This document shows, piece after piece, positions 17,301-26,438 of a DNA stretch of 64,000 nucleotides. The stretch comes from Spirochaetia bacterium (GTDB taxonomy: Bacteria > Spirochaetota > Leptospiria > Turneriellales > JAOUOS01): contig JAOUOS010000013.1 in NCBI GenBank assembly GCA_029880285.1, positions 1-64,000 on the forward strand, given 5' to 3'. How positions within the stretch are numbered: the stretch's first letter is position 1; each line of letters begins with the position of its first letter. Position numbers and translations under genes: made by a program. Under the pieces are notes generated by a model. That model did no database searches, was not told the origin of the DNA, and saw only the letters and a program-made list of their open reading frames with translations.

Positions 17301-20192
17301 AAAGAATTATTTGATATGTTCGCTCAAAAACTTAATGAGTCTGCAGAAAATACTCGTGACGAATTAATAAAATATTCTGATGATTTTAAGATGGTAACTG
17401 ATAACGCGAAAGAAGAAATTCTTGATCTTATAAAAAATGCAGATGATTCTGAAAAATCTATGCAGGAAAAATTTGAAAAATTCCATAATGAGATGTTAAA
17501 TATAAAAGATGATATAAGAGAAGAAGTATCTAAATATAATATAGATTTAAGTGAGTCTGCGAGTGAAATTAAAGAAGATATACTCTCTTGTATGAAAGAA
17601 ATGGATGAATCGCAATCACTTCTTCAGGAAAAATTTAATCAATATGTTAAAGAATTGGTTTTATCTAAAGATCATGGTAAAAAAGAAGTAGATGAATTAG
17701 TTAATGGATTAAAAAATTCCACTGCAGATTTTAAAAGAGAAATAGAAACCCACCTTAACCAGTCTGAAGAAGTTGAAAATCTCATGCAGGAAAAATTTGA
17801 AGAATATCTTGAATCGATAAATAGCGCACAAGAAAATACAAAATTGCAATTTGAAAAATATAATAATGAACTTGAAAAAACTACGTTACAAATATTTAAT
17901 GAGTTAAAAAGTAAGTATGAAAAATTTGAAGACTATGAAGATATTTTTAATAGCAATATCATAGAACTAAAAGAAGAAATTAAAGAGGCTGAAAAAAAGC
18001 TAGAAGAACAATTTAAATTGAAATCTTCAGAGTTTGTGAATTTATCGGGAGATTATAAAAAAGAACTCAATAAGAATTTAAGTAAGTTTGATGACTTTGA
18101 AGATTTATTTAATAAGAAATACACAGAATATGTAAAAAAACTTCAGGAATCTGAAAATGCCTCAAAGAAATTATTTTCTGAACAAATTGAAAAGTTATCT
18201 AAATCTTCAGAAGATGTTTTTGAAAACCTTGAAGGCAGATTAGATAAAATAGATAAATTAGAAGTTCAAATTAAAGAAAAACTTGAAGATTATCAGGATC
18301 AAATTGAAACCTATGAAGATAACGCCAGAAAACAATTTGATAAATATATTAAAGAGCTAAAAACTTCTTCTGATTCCATAAAAAATGAATTTGAATCTGA
18401 GGTAAGCGAACAGTTTATAAAAATTACGGAACAAATTGCATCACTTGAAGATGATATGAAAAATATATATGATAAATCTGGTATTGATTTTGAAAAACGA
18501 ACCGGTATTCTGCTTGAAAAAATATCTAATATAGAAAAGAATTTATTAGATTCACAGGATAGAATTACTAAAGACTGGAATGAACAGGCAGAAGAAATTA
18601 TAAAGAAGATAAATGAAAAAGATAAAATGTTTGAACAAACAGCTGAAAAGTGGGAGCTTAAACTTGAAAATTATATTAAAGACGCTCAGGATGATGTGCA
18701 TAAGGGATATCTCGAGCTAGAAAAGAAAAATTCAGAGATAATTGTTAAACTAAATTCTGAAGTAGATAACCGTTTAGATAAGATGCATGAAATGAGTGAA
18801 AAATGGGAATCAGAAAATAAAGAAAATATCGCAGAGGCTGTAAGCCAATTTAAACAAAATTTGCAGGAAAAAGAAAAGCAAATTTATAATGACTTGAAAC
18901 AATTTTCAGTTAAAGTACAGGAATTTAAAAAAGATTACGAAAATGAGAATGCTAAAGTATTAGAACTGCTTGAAAATGAGAAAAAGAAAAAAATAGTAGA
19001 AATACAAAGTCTTTCAGAAAAACAGCTGGGTTTATTCGCCAATGAAATGGATACCTTATCTTCTTCTTATTTTGATGAATTTAATAATAAGTCGAAAGAA
19101 AATATAAATAAAATAATTTCAATGAAAGAAGACTTAGATTCAACATTAGAAGATTTTCAATCGAGACAACGAGATGTTATGTCATCTATTATTGATGAAA
19201 CTCAAAAAACGGGTGATGAAATACAGTCACTTCAAGCAATGTTAAAAGAATTAAAAAAAGAATCTTCAGTGGCCGAAAAAGCTCAAGAAAACGCGGCCTC
19301 AATTAGAAAGTTAATAACAGAATTTGATTCAAAACTAAATACAGTTAAAGAGAAAAACGCGAGCATTGATGAGCTTTTTGTTAAAGTGGAAGGTTTAAAA
19401 GATTTAAGGTTTAAATTAGATTCTGAACTTGCACTTATGGCTCAAAAGAGAGAAAAGGTAGAAAAACTAGAAGAACGACTGCAGATAATCTTAAACTTAA
19501 AAGATGAAGTTGAAGAGAAAGGTGAAAATTTAGAAGGTATTAAAGATAAATTAAATGAAATTAGTGCTGTGTATATGACCTTAGATGGACAAAAACAAAG
19601 CCTAGATGACGTTTTAGAAAACTTTATGGAACAGCACAAACTGGTAGAAAAAGCTGTATCAACTATTGAAAATCAAGAACAGGGTATAGAAAAACTTCAG
19701 GAACAAATTGATAAACTAACTGAAGTATTTAGTAGTATTGAGAAAAAAGCTGATCAAATGAATAGTGAAGTTGAAAAGGTAAAAGATCAGGTTGTATCTC
19801 TTGAAAAACATGAGTCACAAATTGAAGAAGTAAAAAATAAATTTTTAGAAATTGAAGATTTAATTTCAGATATAGATAAAAGAAAAAACCAGATTGATAT
19901 ATTAAAAAAACGCTTTGAAGAATTAAGATCAGATATGAGCGCTAGTGTTGACGCCATTGAACAAATTGAACAGGATGCTGAAGATAAGGTTAAAAAATTA
20001 GCAGAATTTATAACTGCCGTTGATAAAAATAATGGTGATGGCGTTCACATCTCTAAAGATTTTGGCGTAGGTGATAAAAAAGAAATGGTAATAAGACTTG
20101 GTAAGATGGGATGGTCGTCAGATGAAATTGCAGATAAAATTAATATAGACAAAGGTACTATAGAAACCATTCTTTCAACATTTAATGCGTAA
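14397..20192 (+). CDS. SpiroCoCo-type giant coiled-coil protein
   Basis: This 1931-residue protein starts with one membrane helix (residues 2-18, LEFALPFFASVSVFILLRR) and continues as almost uninterrupted heptad-rich, acidic and lysine-rich coiled coil. Between about residues 430 and 930 the sequence repeats a degenerate unit of roughly 75 residues (IEEKS ... I...NEDFF.R.NKAKSEI..). The last 40 residues form a small domain (MVIRLGKMGWSSDEIADKIN, then a predicted helix) that resembles a helix-turn-helix and is shared with the SpiroCoCo family of spirochaetes (Borrelia BB0512 type). A cytoskeletal or envelope-linked scaffold role is inference. It stands alone, followed 58 nt later by recG. Confidence 0.8.
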   Translation: MLEFALPFFASVSVFILLRRLDKSNLNLRKLKTVIERGQKELIEIALKKKEELKDAATDFDLVQINSEKYLDKIKQEIETVQNSIHQVENSRSQLFAMDKELKSLEDTTRSVKEQLRFINESLDRVDQHHKKMKWLEDHIKSIDEDASRMVQVFQSSLRDKSEEMSLLLEKKFEKISSETIDYQKELRETLIEKQDLLSEQILNEYKELENSLKKSAKHLTEELEKRVSSYYSQINEMDENIARNEEILQSKIPSMVQDIKKSIQNDFSVEEQKLEEIKATAAKTEEAIGKKINEFRSEMENHRKALFGDISEEADNIRNQIQSLDLEALAKKDEIIKATRTEVQKVQQYVDKLEEFYHKASESLQVQAKKQEEEFHQKINHFEEKSSEIVSEIYEIKQEALSQVSVSIENAFKKIDTRSGQIADSRLREIESKYEILSSEIEANIEKIQSAAENTLAQINEKSQRLFFENSESFNKDVKNAKAEMKQVMSTIETFAEDAVSAVNKKSTELIELNNDEFFHRVNSAKSEINKAIANIENISQNASFHIEKETLKTINKNSEEFINHIEKVKTDINESLRKAETLVEEAIVNIEEKSHQIINDNNENFFERADKAKYEMAQMLSNIKSLSSSVLSEIQENAEELLKESREEFSNEKIKLKDEINEHLSIIETAMKNVSLKIKEESSIILNENYSEFFDQANKLKSEIKGDIAQIETSLESAISQIEEKSKHASKTNREDIIEEINKLKTETEISLSQIDNALDKALSQIEEQSVNVFDTKLDEITNEINQLKSEAAEKVNLINSALKEAITTVHDQTSEITEKGHESIVNETEKLKSEINNGIKYITEEIEKSINLLEEKSANLLENYQTDLNVETESIKDEYQSIKIQIEEIHDNLIDKYNSIEEKIHYLNSEAENLFKEYLEKLQNSEVEIKNNVTKEILNMKISNDELLSQLNLRFEKIDSSENGIKELFDMFAQKLNESAENTRDELIKYSDDFKMVTDNAKEEILDLIKNADDSEKSMQEKFEKFHNEMLNIKDDIREEVSKYNIDLSESASEIKEDILSCMKEMDESQSLLQEKFNQYVKELVLSKDHGKKEVDELVNGLKNSTADFKREIETHLNQSEEVENLMQEKFEEYLESINSAQENTKLQFEKYNNELEKTTLQIFNELKSKYEKFEDYEDIFNSNIIELKEEIKEAEKKLEEQFKLKSSEFVNLSGDYKKELNKNLSKFDDFEDLFNKKYTEYVKKLQESENASKKLFSEQIEKLSKSSEDVFENLEGRLDKIDKLEVQIKEKLEDYQDQIETYEDNARKQFDKYIKELKTSSDSIKNEFESEVSEQFIKITEQIASLEDDMKNIYDKSGIDFEKRTGILLEKISNIEKNLLDSQDRITKDWNEQAEEIIKKINEKDKMFEQTAEKWELKLENYIKDAQDDVHKGYLELEKKNSEIIVKLNSEVDNRLDKMHEMSEKWESENKENIAEAVSQFKQNLQEKEKQIYNDLKQFSVKVQEFKKDYENENAKVLELLENEKKKKIVEIQSLSEKQLGLFANEMDTLSSSYFDEFNNKSKENINKIISMKEDLDSTLEDFQSRQRDVMSSIIDETQKTGDEIQSLQAMLKELKKESSVAEKAQENAASIRKLITEFDSKLNTVKEKNASIDELFVKVEGLKDLRFKLDSELALMAQKREKVEKLEERLQIILNLKDEVEEKGENLEGIKDKLNEISAVYMTLDGQKQSLDDVLENFMEQHKLVEKAVSTIENQEQGIEKLQEQIDKLTEVFSSIEKKADQMNSEVEKVKDQVVSLEKHESQIEEVKNKFLEIEDLISDIDKRKNQIDILKKRFEELRSDMSASVDAIEQIEQDAEDKVKKLAEFITAVDKNNGDGVHISKDFGVGDKKEMVIRLGKMGWSSDEIADKINIDKGTIETILSTFNA

Positions 20193-20250
20193 TCGTTTTT
20201 TGTATTTATAAAATTCATTCTATTTCTAATTATAAAATATATAAAGTTAT

Positions 20251-22305
20251 ATGATAGCTTTGGCAGATACAAATTTATTTAATTTAAAACAGCTGAATTA
20301 TTTTAAAAAAAAAGGAATTGTAAATATTAGAGATTTGCTTTTTTACTTTCCCAGAAAATATATTGATAGGAATAAAAAATTAGATTTAAGAAAAATAAAT
20401 CCGCAGGAAGTCATTACGTTTATTGCTGCCGTAAAAAATAATATTATAAAATACGGCAGAAGACGAAGATTATCTGTCGTATTAGAATATGAAGGAACCT
20501 TAATAGAAGCTGTATTTTTTCAAAAGCTTTCTTATTACCAACGAGTATTAAAAAATGGTGTAGAAGCCGCGTTCTCTGGAAAAATAGAAATATTTAGAGG
20601 GACATATTCTATGACGCACCCCGACTTCGAAATAGTAACCGAAGATGAATTAGTTCATACAGGAAAAATAATTCCCATATATAAAATCACAGAAACTATG
20701 CAAAGCAATTTTATTACCAGCAGAGTTATAAGACAATCGATACATTCAATTATAAAATTATATTTTAATAATATATACGATCATTTATCTGAAGAAATAA
20801 TTCAAAAGTTAAATTTATGTGATATTTCAATAGCAGTTAAAAATATGCACTTTCCTAAATCTTGGGAAAATTTAGAAACAGCGAAAAGGCGTTTAGCGTT
20901 TGATGAGCTTTTAGTTTTTTGTGTGCTTATGGATGAAATTAAAGAAAAAAGAAAAGAAATAAAAAAATCTTTTAGTTTAAAAAATAACAACGATTTATAT
21001 ACATCAGAGCTGACCAATAAACTTCCTTTTGAATTAACAAAAGATCAAAAATCAGCTATTAGTAAATTAAATGAATTATCAAGAAATAATTGGCCTTTTG
21101 GAGCATTGCTTCAGGGAGATGTTGGCAGCGGTAAAACACTGGTAGCTTTATTTTCTGCCTTAAAATATGCTGAAAATAAAATTCAAACCGCAATAATGGC
21201 GCCAACAGAAATTTTAGCAAAACAACATTATAAGAATTTTTTAAATTATCTTTCGTTTATGCCATTTTTTCCTATGGATATATTAGTTGGCAAAGAAAAA
21301 GCTTCAGAGAGAAAAGCTAAGCTACAAAGACTAAAAAGAGGCGAAACTCTATTAATTATAGGAACTCACAGTTTAATACAGGAAGATGTAGAATTCTTAA
21401 ACCTGGGTTTCGTAATTATTGATGAGCAGCACCGATTTGGCGTTGAACAAAGAGAGTCTTTAAGAAAAAAAGGATTAAACACTGATTTTTTAGCGATGAC
21501 CGCTACACCTATTCCCAGAAGTTTAACTTTGACTATATATGGCGATTTAGAGCCAATTATTATAAATGAAAAACCAGCGGGAAGAAAGCCCGTAGATACC
21601 CGTTTATTCGATGAGAAAGATATTGATAAACTTTATAAAGGCATAAAAAAATACGTAGATCAGGGAAGGCAGGCTTATATTGTATATCCTTTAATTGATG
21701 AAAATGAAAATACTGAATGGGCTTCTTTAATGTCAGATTATGAATATTTAGAGAAAGATATTTTTAAAGGTTACCGAATGGGAATATTACACGGCCGATT
21801 AAGCAGTGAAGAAAAAGAAAGAGCCATGCAAAAATTTAAAGAAGGTTTAATACAAATTATAGTTTCTACAACTGTAGTTGAGGTAGGTGTAGACGTGCCT
21901 AACGCTGTTGTAATACTTATAAGAAATGCAGAAAAATTCGGTTTATCTCAACTTCACCAGTTAAGAGGCAGGGTAGGACGCGCCGAACATCAAAGTTTTT
22001 GTATTATGGTAAAATCAAATAAAATTACAGATGAAGCAGAAAGACGTCTTCAAGCAATGCTTGAATCTGAAGATGGTTTCTATTTAGCTCAAAAAGACCT
22101 TGAAATTAGAGGCCCGGGAGAATTATTAGGCATAAAACAATCTGGTCTTTCAGAATTTAAAATTGCCGATTTAAGATACCATTCAAATCTCGCCGAAAAA
22201 GCTAAAACTATTATTAATGAAAACAAAAAAATAAAAGAGACCATTATGAGTGTAAACAAATGGCAGACTAATTTGAGAAAAGGTTTTCTTTTATTTCATA
22301 ATTAA
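20251..22305 (+). CDS. recG: ATP-dependent DNA helicase RecG
   Basis: The 684-residue superfamily 2 helicase remodels stalled replication forks and Holliday junctions. The N-terminal wedge/OB region (about 60-160) is followed by motif I GDVGSGKTLVAL, motif II IIDEQHRFGVEQ, motif III MTATPIPRSLT and the helicase C motifs VSTTVVEVGVDVPNA and HQLRGRVGR. The TRG region is conserved near the C-terminus. Length is normal for the family. It is convergent with prmC, with a 3-nt gap. Confidence 0.96.
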   Translation: MIALADTNLFNLKQLNYFKKKGIVNIRDLLFYFPRKYIDRNKKLDLRKINPQEVITFIAAVKNNIIKYGRRRRLSVVLEYEGTLIEAVFFQKLSYYQRVLKNGVEAAFSGKIEIFRGTYSMTHPDFEIVTEDELVHTGKIIPIYKITETMQSNFITSRVIRQSIHSIIKLYFNNIYDHLSEEIIQKLNLCDISIAVKNMHFPKSWENLETAKRRLAFDELLVFCVLMDEIKEKRKEIKKSFSLKNNNDLYTSELTNKLPFELTKDQKSAISKLNELSRNNWPFGALLQGDVGSGKTLVALFSALKYAENKIQTAIMAPTEILAKQHYKNFLNYLSFMPFFPMDILVGKEKASERKAKLQRLKRGETLLIIGTHSLIQEDVEFLNLGFVIIDEQHRFGVEQRESLRKKGLNTDFLAMTATPIPRSLTLTIYGDLEPIIINEKPAGRKPVDTRLFDEKDIDKLYKGIKKYVDQGRQAYIVYPLIDENENTEWASLMSDYEYLEKDIFKGYRMGILHGRLSSEEKERAMQKFKEGLIQIIVSTTVVEVGVDVPNAVVILIRNAEKFGLSQLHQLRGRVGRAEHQSFCIMVKSNKITDEAERRLQAMLESEDGFYLAQKDLEIRGPGELLGIKQSGLSEFKIADLRYHSNLAEKAKTIINENKKIKETIMSVNKWQTNLRKGFLLFHN

Positions 22306-22308
22306 AAA

Positions 22309-23163
22309 TTAAACCATCGCCATAATAAATCTATCTTTGTTTGAAAAATCCTTTTTTATTTTAATGTCATAAAATCCTATTTTTTTTAATATTTTAATTT
22401 GATTTTTTATTAAAATCGGGTTTGTTTCTAAAAAAAATAGACCTTTTGATTCTAAGAGTAAATATACAATATTAAAAAATTTAGTATAAAAATCATCAGG
22501 TTTTTTTATAAGAAGAGCTTTTTTAGGTTCAAATTTTTTAACGGTGCGCGTAAGTGTTGTGTATTCTTCTTCAGTAACATAGGGAGGGTTTGATACAATT
22601 ATATTAAACTTTGGATTGTTTATTTTATATTTAAGAATATTTTTATTATTATATTTTATTTTAATACCTTTATCTAAAGGTATTAGTTTATCTGCGTTTA
22701 ATTTACATATTTTTAAAGCTTTTTTACAGATATCTAAAAACTCTAAATATTCAATGTTGCAATATAAACCCAGAGTAATTCCAATACATCCTGAACCTGA
22801 ACCTATATCTAAAAGTTTATATTTTATTTTATGATTTACAGAATTAATTATCCATTCTACAAGTTCTTCTGTTTCTGGTCGGGGTATTAAAACATTTTTA
22901 TTTACGAAAAAATCATTTGAATAAAATTCTTTTTTTTGAATTAAATATGCCGTTGGCATACCTGTTATTTTATTTTTTATTAATTTAAAAAAATATTTTT
23001 CTTCTTTGAAAGATAAATTATATTCTTCATTAGTGATTAATTGGTATTTTTCAAGTTTTAAGATATGGCTTAAAAGTATTTGGCTTTCTAGCCGTGGTTT
23101 TTCAATATGATTGTCTTTTAATATTTTTTCAGATTCAAAAAGAATTTGTTTTATGTTCTTCAT
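22309..23163 (-). CDS. prmC: Release factor glutamine N5-methyltransferase PrmC (HemK)
   Basis: The 284-residue SAM-dependent enzyme methylates the GGQ glutamine of RF1 and RF2. The N-terminal helical domain carries RLESQILLSHIL. The catalytic domain has LLDIGSGSGCIGITLG for SAM and the signature SNPPYVTEEEY for the glutamine. IPRPETEELV is also typical. Length is standard. No prfA is adjacent here, though prfA-prmC pairing is common elsewhere. Confidence 0.95.
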   Translation of the reverse strand: MKNIKQILFESEKILKDNHIEKPRLESQILLSHILKLEKYQLITNEEYNLSFKEEKYFFKLIKNKITGMPTAYLIQKKEFYSNDFFVNKNVLIPRPETEELVEWIINSVNHKIKYKLLDIGSGSGCIGITLGLYCNIEYLEFLDICKKALKICKLNADKLIPLDKGIKIKYNNKNILKYKINNPKFNIIVSNPPYVTEEEYTTLTRTVKKFEPKKALLIKKPDDFYTKFFNIVYLLLESKGLFFLETNPILIKNQIKILKKIGFYDIKIKKDFSNKDRFIMAMV

Positions 23164-23335
23164 TATTTTTTTTAATATTAAAAATTCATTGTCTTATTGT
23201 ATAGTATTTTATTTTAACCCTTTAGAAAAAGTTTTTGAATACAAATTAAAGTAAATATTTTTATCATGCGCAATTTAAAAATCGAATATTTAAATTATTT
23301 GTGTCACTTCATAAAATAAGATTAAATTTATACTT

Positions 23336-24376
23336 ATGAGTATTTTTAATAAAAAAACAATAAATCTTTTATCAAAATATCAACCTTCAAACGTGATTTT
23401 GCCAAAAATCGCCGCTATAATTAAAAAAAATAAAAAATTTTTACTTACTACGCATATTGGTCCTGATCCTGATGGTCTTGGCAGTGAAATTGCGTTATAT
23501 TTTTTACTTAAAAAGTTAAAAAAAGAGGTAATAATCTTAAATAATGAAAAAACTCCTGATTTGTTATCTTTTATTGATAGTACTAAAAAAATACAATTTT
23601 TATCAGATCATGAATTAAAACAGGGCTTATGGGATAATAAAATAAATGATTATTTTGTTTTTGTGCTAGATTGTTCAGAATTAAAAAGAATAGATAAAGT
23701 AGCAGATCTTTTTATAAAATTAAAACTTTCATGGGCCAGTATAGATCACCATTTAACTCCCCCTGAAAAAAATTTATTTATAGACGCTGATTATTCAGCA
23801 ACTGCTGAAATAATTTGGGATTTATATCATTATTTAAAAATACCAATTGATAAAAAAACGGCTTTAGCTTTATATTCTGGTATTGTCGCAGATAGTGGCA
23901 ACTTTCGTTATTCAAAAACATCTTTGAGAACTCATTTAGCGGGCGGTGAACTTTTACAGACAGGAATAGATTCTGATGAAATCTATAGAATGATTTTTGA
24001 AGCTCATCCAATAGACAGGCTTATATTAAAAAAAAGAATTTTTAGTAAGTTAATTATAAATAAAAAATTAGGATACGTGATAGGCCAGTATAGAAGAAGA
24101 ACAAGCAAAAATCTTTCTCTGGGAGATTCTCCTACAGAAGGTGTTATTAATTCACTTTTATCGGTAAGCGGAATAAAAATTGCCGCTTTATTTACAGAAA
24201 CAGCCGAAGGCGACATGAAATGCTCTTTAAGATCGGTAGGTAATGTTAGTGTAGCAAAAATTGCCGAAAAATACGGCGGCGGAGGGCATAAAAATGCCGC
24301 AGGCTTAAGAATAAAGCTTCCTTATAGAAAAGCTAGAAAAATTATAATAAAAGAAATCGAAGAATATTTATCTTAA
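23336..24376 (+). CDS. DHH/DHHA1 phosphoesterase, NrnA-like
   Basis: The 346-residue protein has the DHH motifs TTHIGPDPDGLGSE (His40, Asp44, Asp46), VLDCSELKRID, SIDHHLTPP and GIVADSGNF, and the DHHA1 motif GGGGHKNAAGLRI. NrnA-type enzymes degrade short oligoribonucleotides and 3',5'-phosphoadenosine phosphate; related enzymes split cyclic dinucleotides. Which activity applies here is unclear. The stop region overlaps the convergent ABC permease gene by 4 nt. Confidence 0.88.
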   Translation: MSIFNKKTINLLSKYQPSNVILPKIAAIIKKNKKFLLTTHIGPDPDGLGSEIALYFLLKKLKKEVIILNNEKTPDLLSFIDSTKKIQFLSDHELKQGLWDNKINDYFVFVLDCSELKRIDKVADLFIKLKLSWASIDHHLTPPEKNLFIDADYSATAEIIWDLYHYLKIPIDKKTALALYSGIVADSGNFRYSKTSLRTHLAGGELLQTGIDSDEIYRMIFEAHPIDRLILKKRIFSKLIINKKLGYVIGQYRRRTSKNLSLGDSPTEGVINSLLSVSGIKIAALFTETAEGDMKCSLRSVGNVSVAKIAEKYGGGGHKNAAGLRIKLPYRKARKIIIKEIEEYLS

Positions 24377-25746
24377 TCTTTTTTTATTAAAGAAATTGTT
24401 TTTTTCGCAGTAAGTAAAACTGCTGGTAAAAAAGAAAAAAATCCGGCTAATAAAATGGCAGATAAGGTCAGGTATGTTTTTTCAGAAGCGCTAATCATTA
24501 ACCCTTTCTGGTTAGCGGTGACTTCTGATATTAAAGGGATGCTTAAGAAAATTTCTCTTAAATAATTATATAATAATTCAGCCAGTTCAAATGAAAGAAA
24601 AGAGTAAATAAATCCCCATAGGGCGCCTTCAAAAAACATAATAACCCAAATAAAAAAGGGCGACGCGCCAAATACCATGCAAAGTCCAAATTCATATTTG
24701 TTTGTCGCGGCAATTAATGAAAAAGAATTAAATAAAGAGATAAGAGTAATAAGAAGAAGTATAAAACTTAAAGCCATAAATAAATAATCAAACTGCTCAA
24801 TTTTTTTATATAGCATGTTATATTCGTCTTTTTTAACAGGAGCAATTAAATTCATTTTTAACGCTTTTTCTTTTATTTCTTCAATATACTTAGGATGCGA
24901 TACTTTAACAAATACCTGATCGTAAGAATTTACTGCGTTTGTCATTTTCCACTGTTGGTGTTTCCACTGTACCCATTCTAATGGAATGCCGGCAGCCGTA
25001 ACATAATCTTCAGGTATAAAACCGCATACTTTAGCGATAATATTTTCTTTTACTTCTGCATTTCGCATGACCACGCTTCGGCCTATTTTCACAGGAAGTT
25101 CTAAACCTATTAAATTTTCTTTTTTTATTAAAGGCATACGCGGAATAATTAATCCGTATGAATATAATATTTCAGCATATTTTTCTGGTACTACTACCGG
25201 TATAACACTTATTGTTCCTCCATTTGGTAATTTTCTAGCGTCGGGTTTAAAATCTTTCATGCATAATAAATGAGATTTAACAAGAGTTTCGTCAATTCCC
25301 TGAAATATCATATCCATTTGAAAAGCAATGCCTTGTAAAGCGTTATGTTCTACAGCTACCATCGCGGGCTGTTGAAACATTTGTGTATAAAAAACATTTT
25401 CAACGTGATCCCATTTTTTTATTTCTCTTATTTCTTTAGTAGATATTCCCATATTTACACCTTGGGGATTCCCAAATAAAGAAAAAATTAAAGATTTTTC
25501 TTCTTTTTGTTCCGCCTGAAGGCGAATTACTTTAGAAGGCAGACTTTCTTCAAGTTTAGACTCTATATGATTTTTTATGGGCCTTATTAATCCCAATGAA
25601 AATATTAAAATAATTAAAGTTAAAAAAAGCCCGAATGATGATAGAATATTTTTAACAATATGTTTACGCGAAAGTAAAATAAAAACAGAAATTTGTTTTC
25701 TAAGAAAATTGAGAAAATAAATTATATTATTATAATATTGATTCAT
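24373..25746 (-). CDS. FtsX/LolC-type ABC transporter permease
   Basis: The 457 residues follow the four-helix FtsX/MacB/LolC layout. TM1 is near residues 33-53 and a large extracytoplasmic domain covers about 55-310. Three more helices lie near 316-340, 355-380 and 425-450. It starts at the last base of the ATPase gene (1-nt overlap) and is the last gene of a four-gene operon with a sensor kinase and response regulator. Either lipoprotein release or mechanotransmission is possible. The periplasmic domain does not show a clear family signature. Confidence 0.82.
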   Translation of the reverse strand: MNQYYNNIIYFLNFLRKQISVFILLSRKHIVKNILSSFGLFLTLIILIFSLGLIRPIKNHIESKLEESLPSKVIRLQAEQKEEKSLIFSLFGNPQGVNMGISTKEIREIKKWDHVENVFYTQMFQQPAMVAVEHNALQGIAFQMDMIFQGIDETLVKSHLLCMKDFKPDARKLPNGGTISVIPVVVPEKYAEILYSYGLIIPRMPLIKKENLIGLELPVKIGRSVVMRNAEVKENIIAKVCGFIPEDYVTAAGIPLEWVQWKHQQWKMTNAVNSYDQVFVKVSHPKYIEEIKEKALKMNLIAPVKKDEYNMLYKKIEQFDYLFMALSFILLLITLISLFNSFSLIAATNKYEFGLCMVFGASPFFIWVIMFFEGALWGFIYSFLSFELAELLYNYLREIFLSIPLISEVTANQKGLMISASEKTYLTLSAILLAGFFSFLPAVLLTAKKTISLIKKD

Positions 25747-26438
25747 TATTTTAATTTTGCTTTTTTATTTATTTGAATAAGATTTTGATTTTCTAATTTA
25801 TATATTACATCAGATTTTTCTTTAACCGCAGAACTGTGGGTTATACATATAAGAGTATAATTTTGTTTTCTTAATTTTAGTAAAATTGAAAGTATTTCTT
25901 TTTCTGTTATTTCATCAAGGTTACCGGTTGGTTCGTCTAAAAGTAAAATTGGCGGTTTTAAGAGAAGAGCCCTGCATAAAGCCGTTCTTTGGGCCTCGCC
26001 TCCTGATATATCTTTTGGAAACGCTTTTTTTCGGTGATATATATTCATCTCTTTCATTAAATTAATTACGCTTTCTTTTTTAATATTTTTACCGGTAAAA
26101 TAAGAGGGAAAGTATATATTTTCTTCAACGGTTAAATGCGGCATTAACCTAAAATCTTGAAACACGAATCCTATATTATTTTTTCGAAAATTTCCTAAAC
26201 CTATTTCTCCTGTTTTGTATACGGGTTTATTTTTTAATAAATATTCGCCAGATTGGGGTTTTAAAAAGCCGCCTAAAAGATAGAGTAAAGTGCTTTTACC
26301 CGAACCAGATTTGCCTACAATACTAATTAAACGGCCTTGTGAAATATTAATATTAATATCGTTTAATATGTTTTTTTTCCCGTATGAAAACGAAAGATTT
26401 TTTAAACAGATTAAATTATTTGTAGAATTAAATTTCAT
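25746..26438 (-). CDS. ABC transporter ATP-binding protein, LolD/MacB type
   Basis: The 230-residue ATPase has Walker A GKSGSGKST at 42-50, Q-loop GFVFQDFRLMP, signature SGGEAQRTALCRALL and Walker B ILLLDEPTG. Sequence type matches the LolD/FtsE/MacB group that powers four-helix FtsX-like permeases. It overlaps the response regulator gene by 4 nt and the permease gene by 1 nt, so all are translated as a unit. Confidence 0.9.
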   Translation of the reverse strand: MKFNSTNNLICLKNLSFSYGKKNILNDININISQGRLISIVGKSGSGKSTLLYLLGGFLKPQSGEYLLKNKPVYKTGEIGLGNFRKNNIGFVFQDFRLMPHLTVEENIYFPSYFTGKNIKKESVINLMKEMNIYHRKKAFPKDISGGEAQRTALCRALLLKPPILLLDEPTGNLDEITEKEILSILLKLRKQNYTLICITHSSAVKEKSDVIYKLENQNLIQINKKAKLK

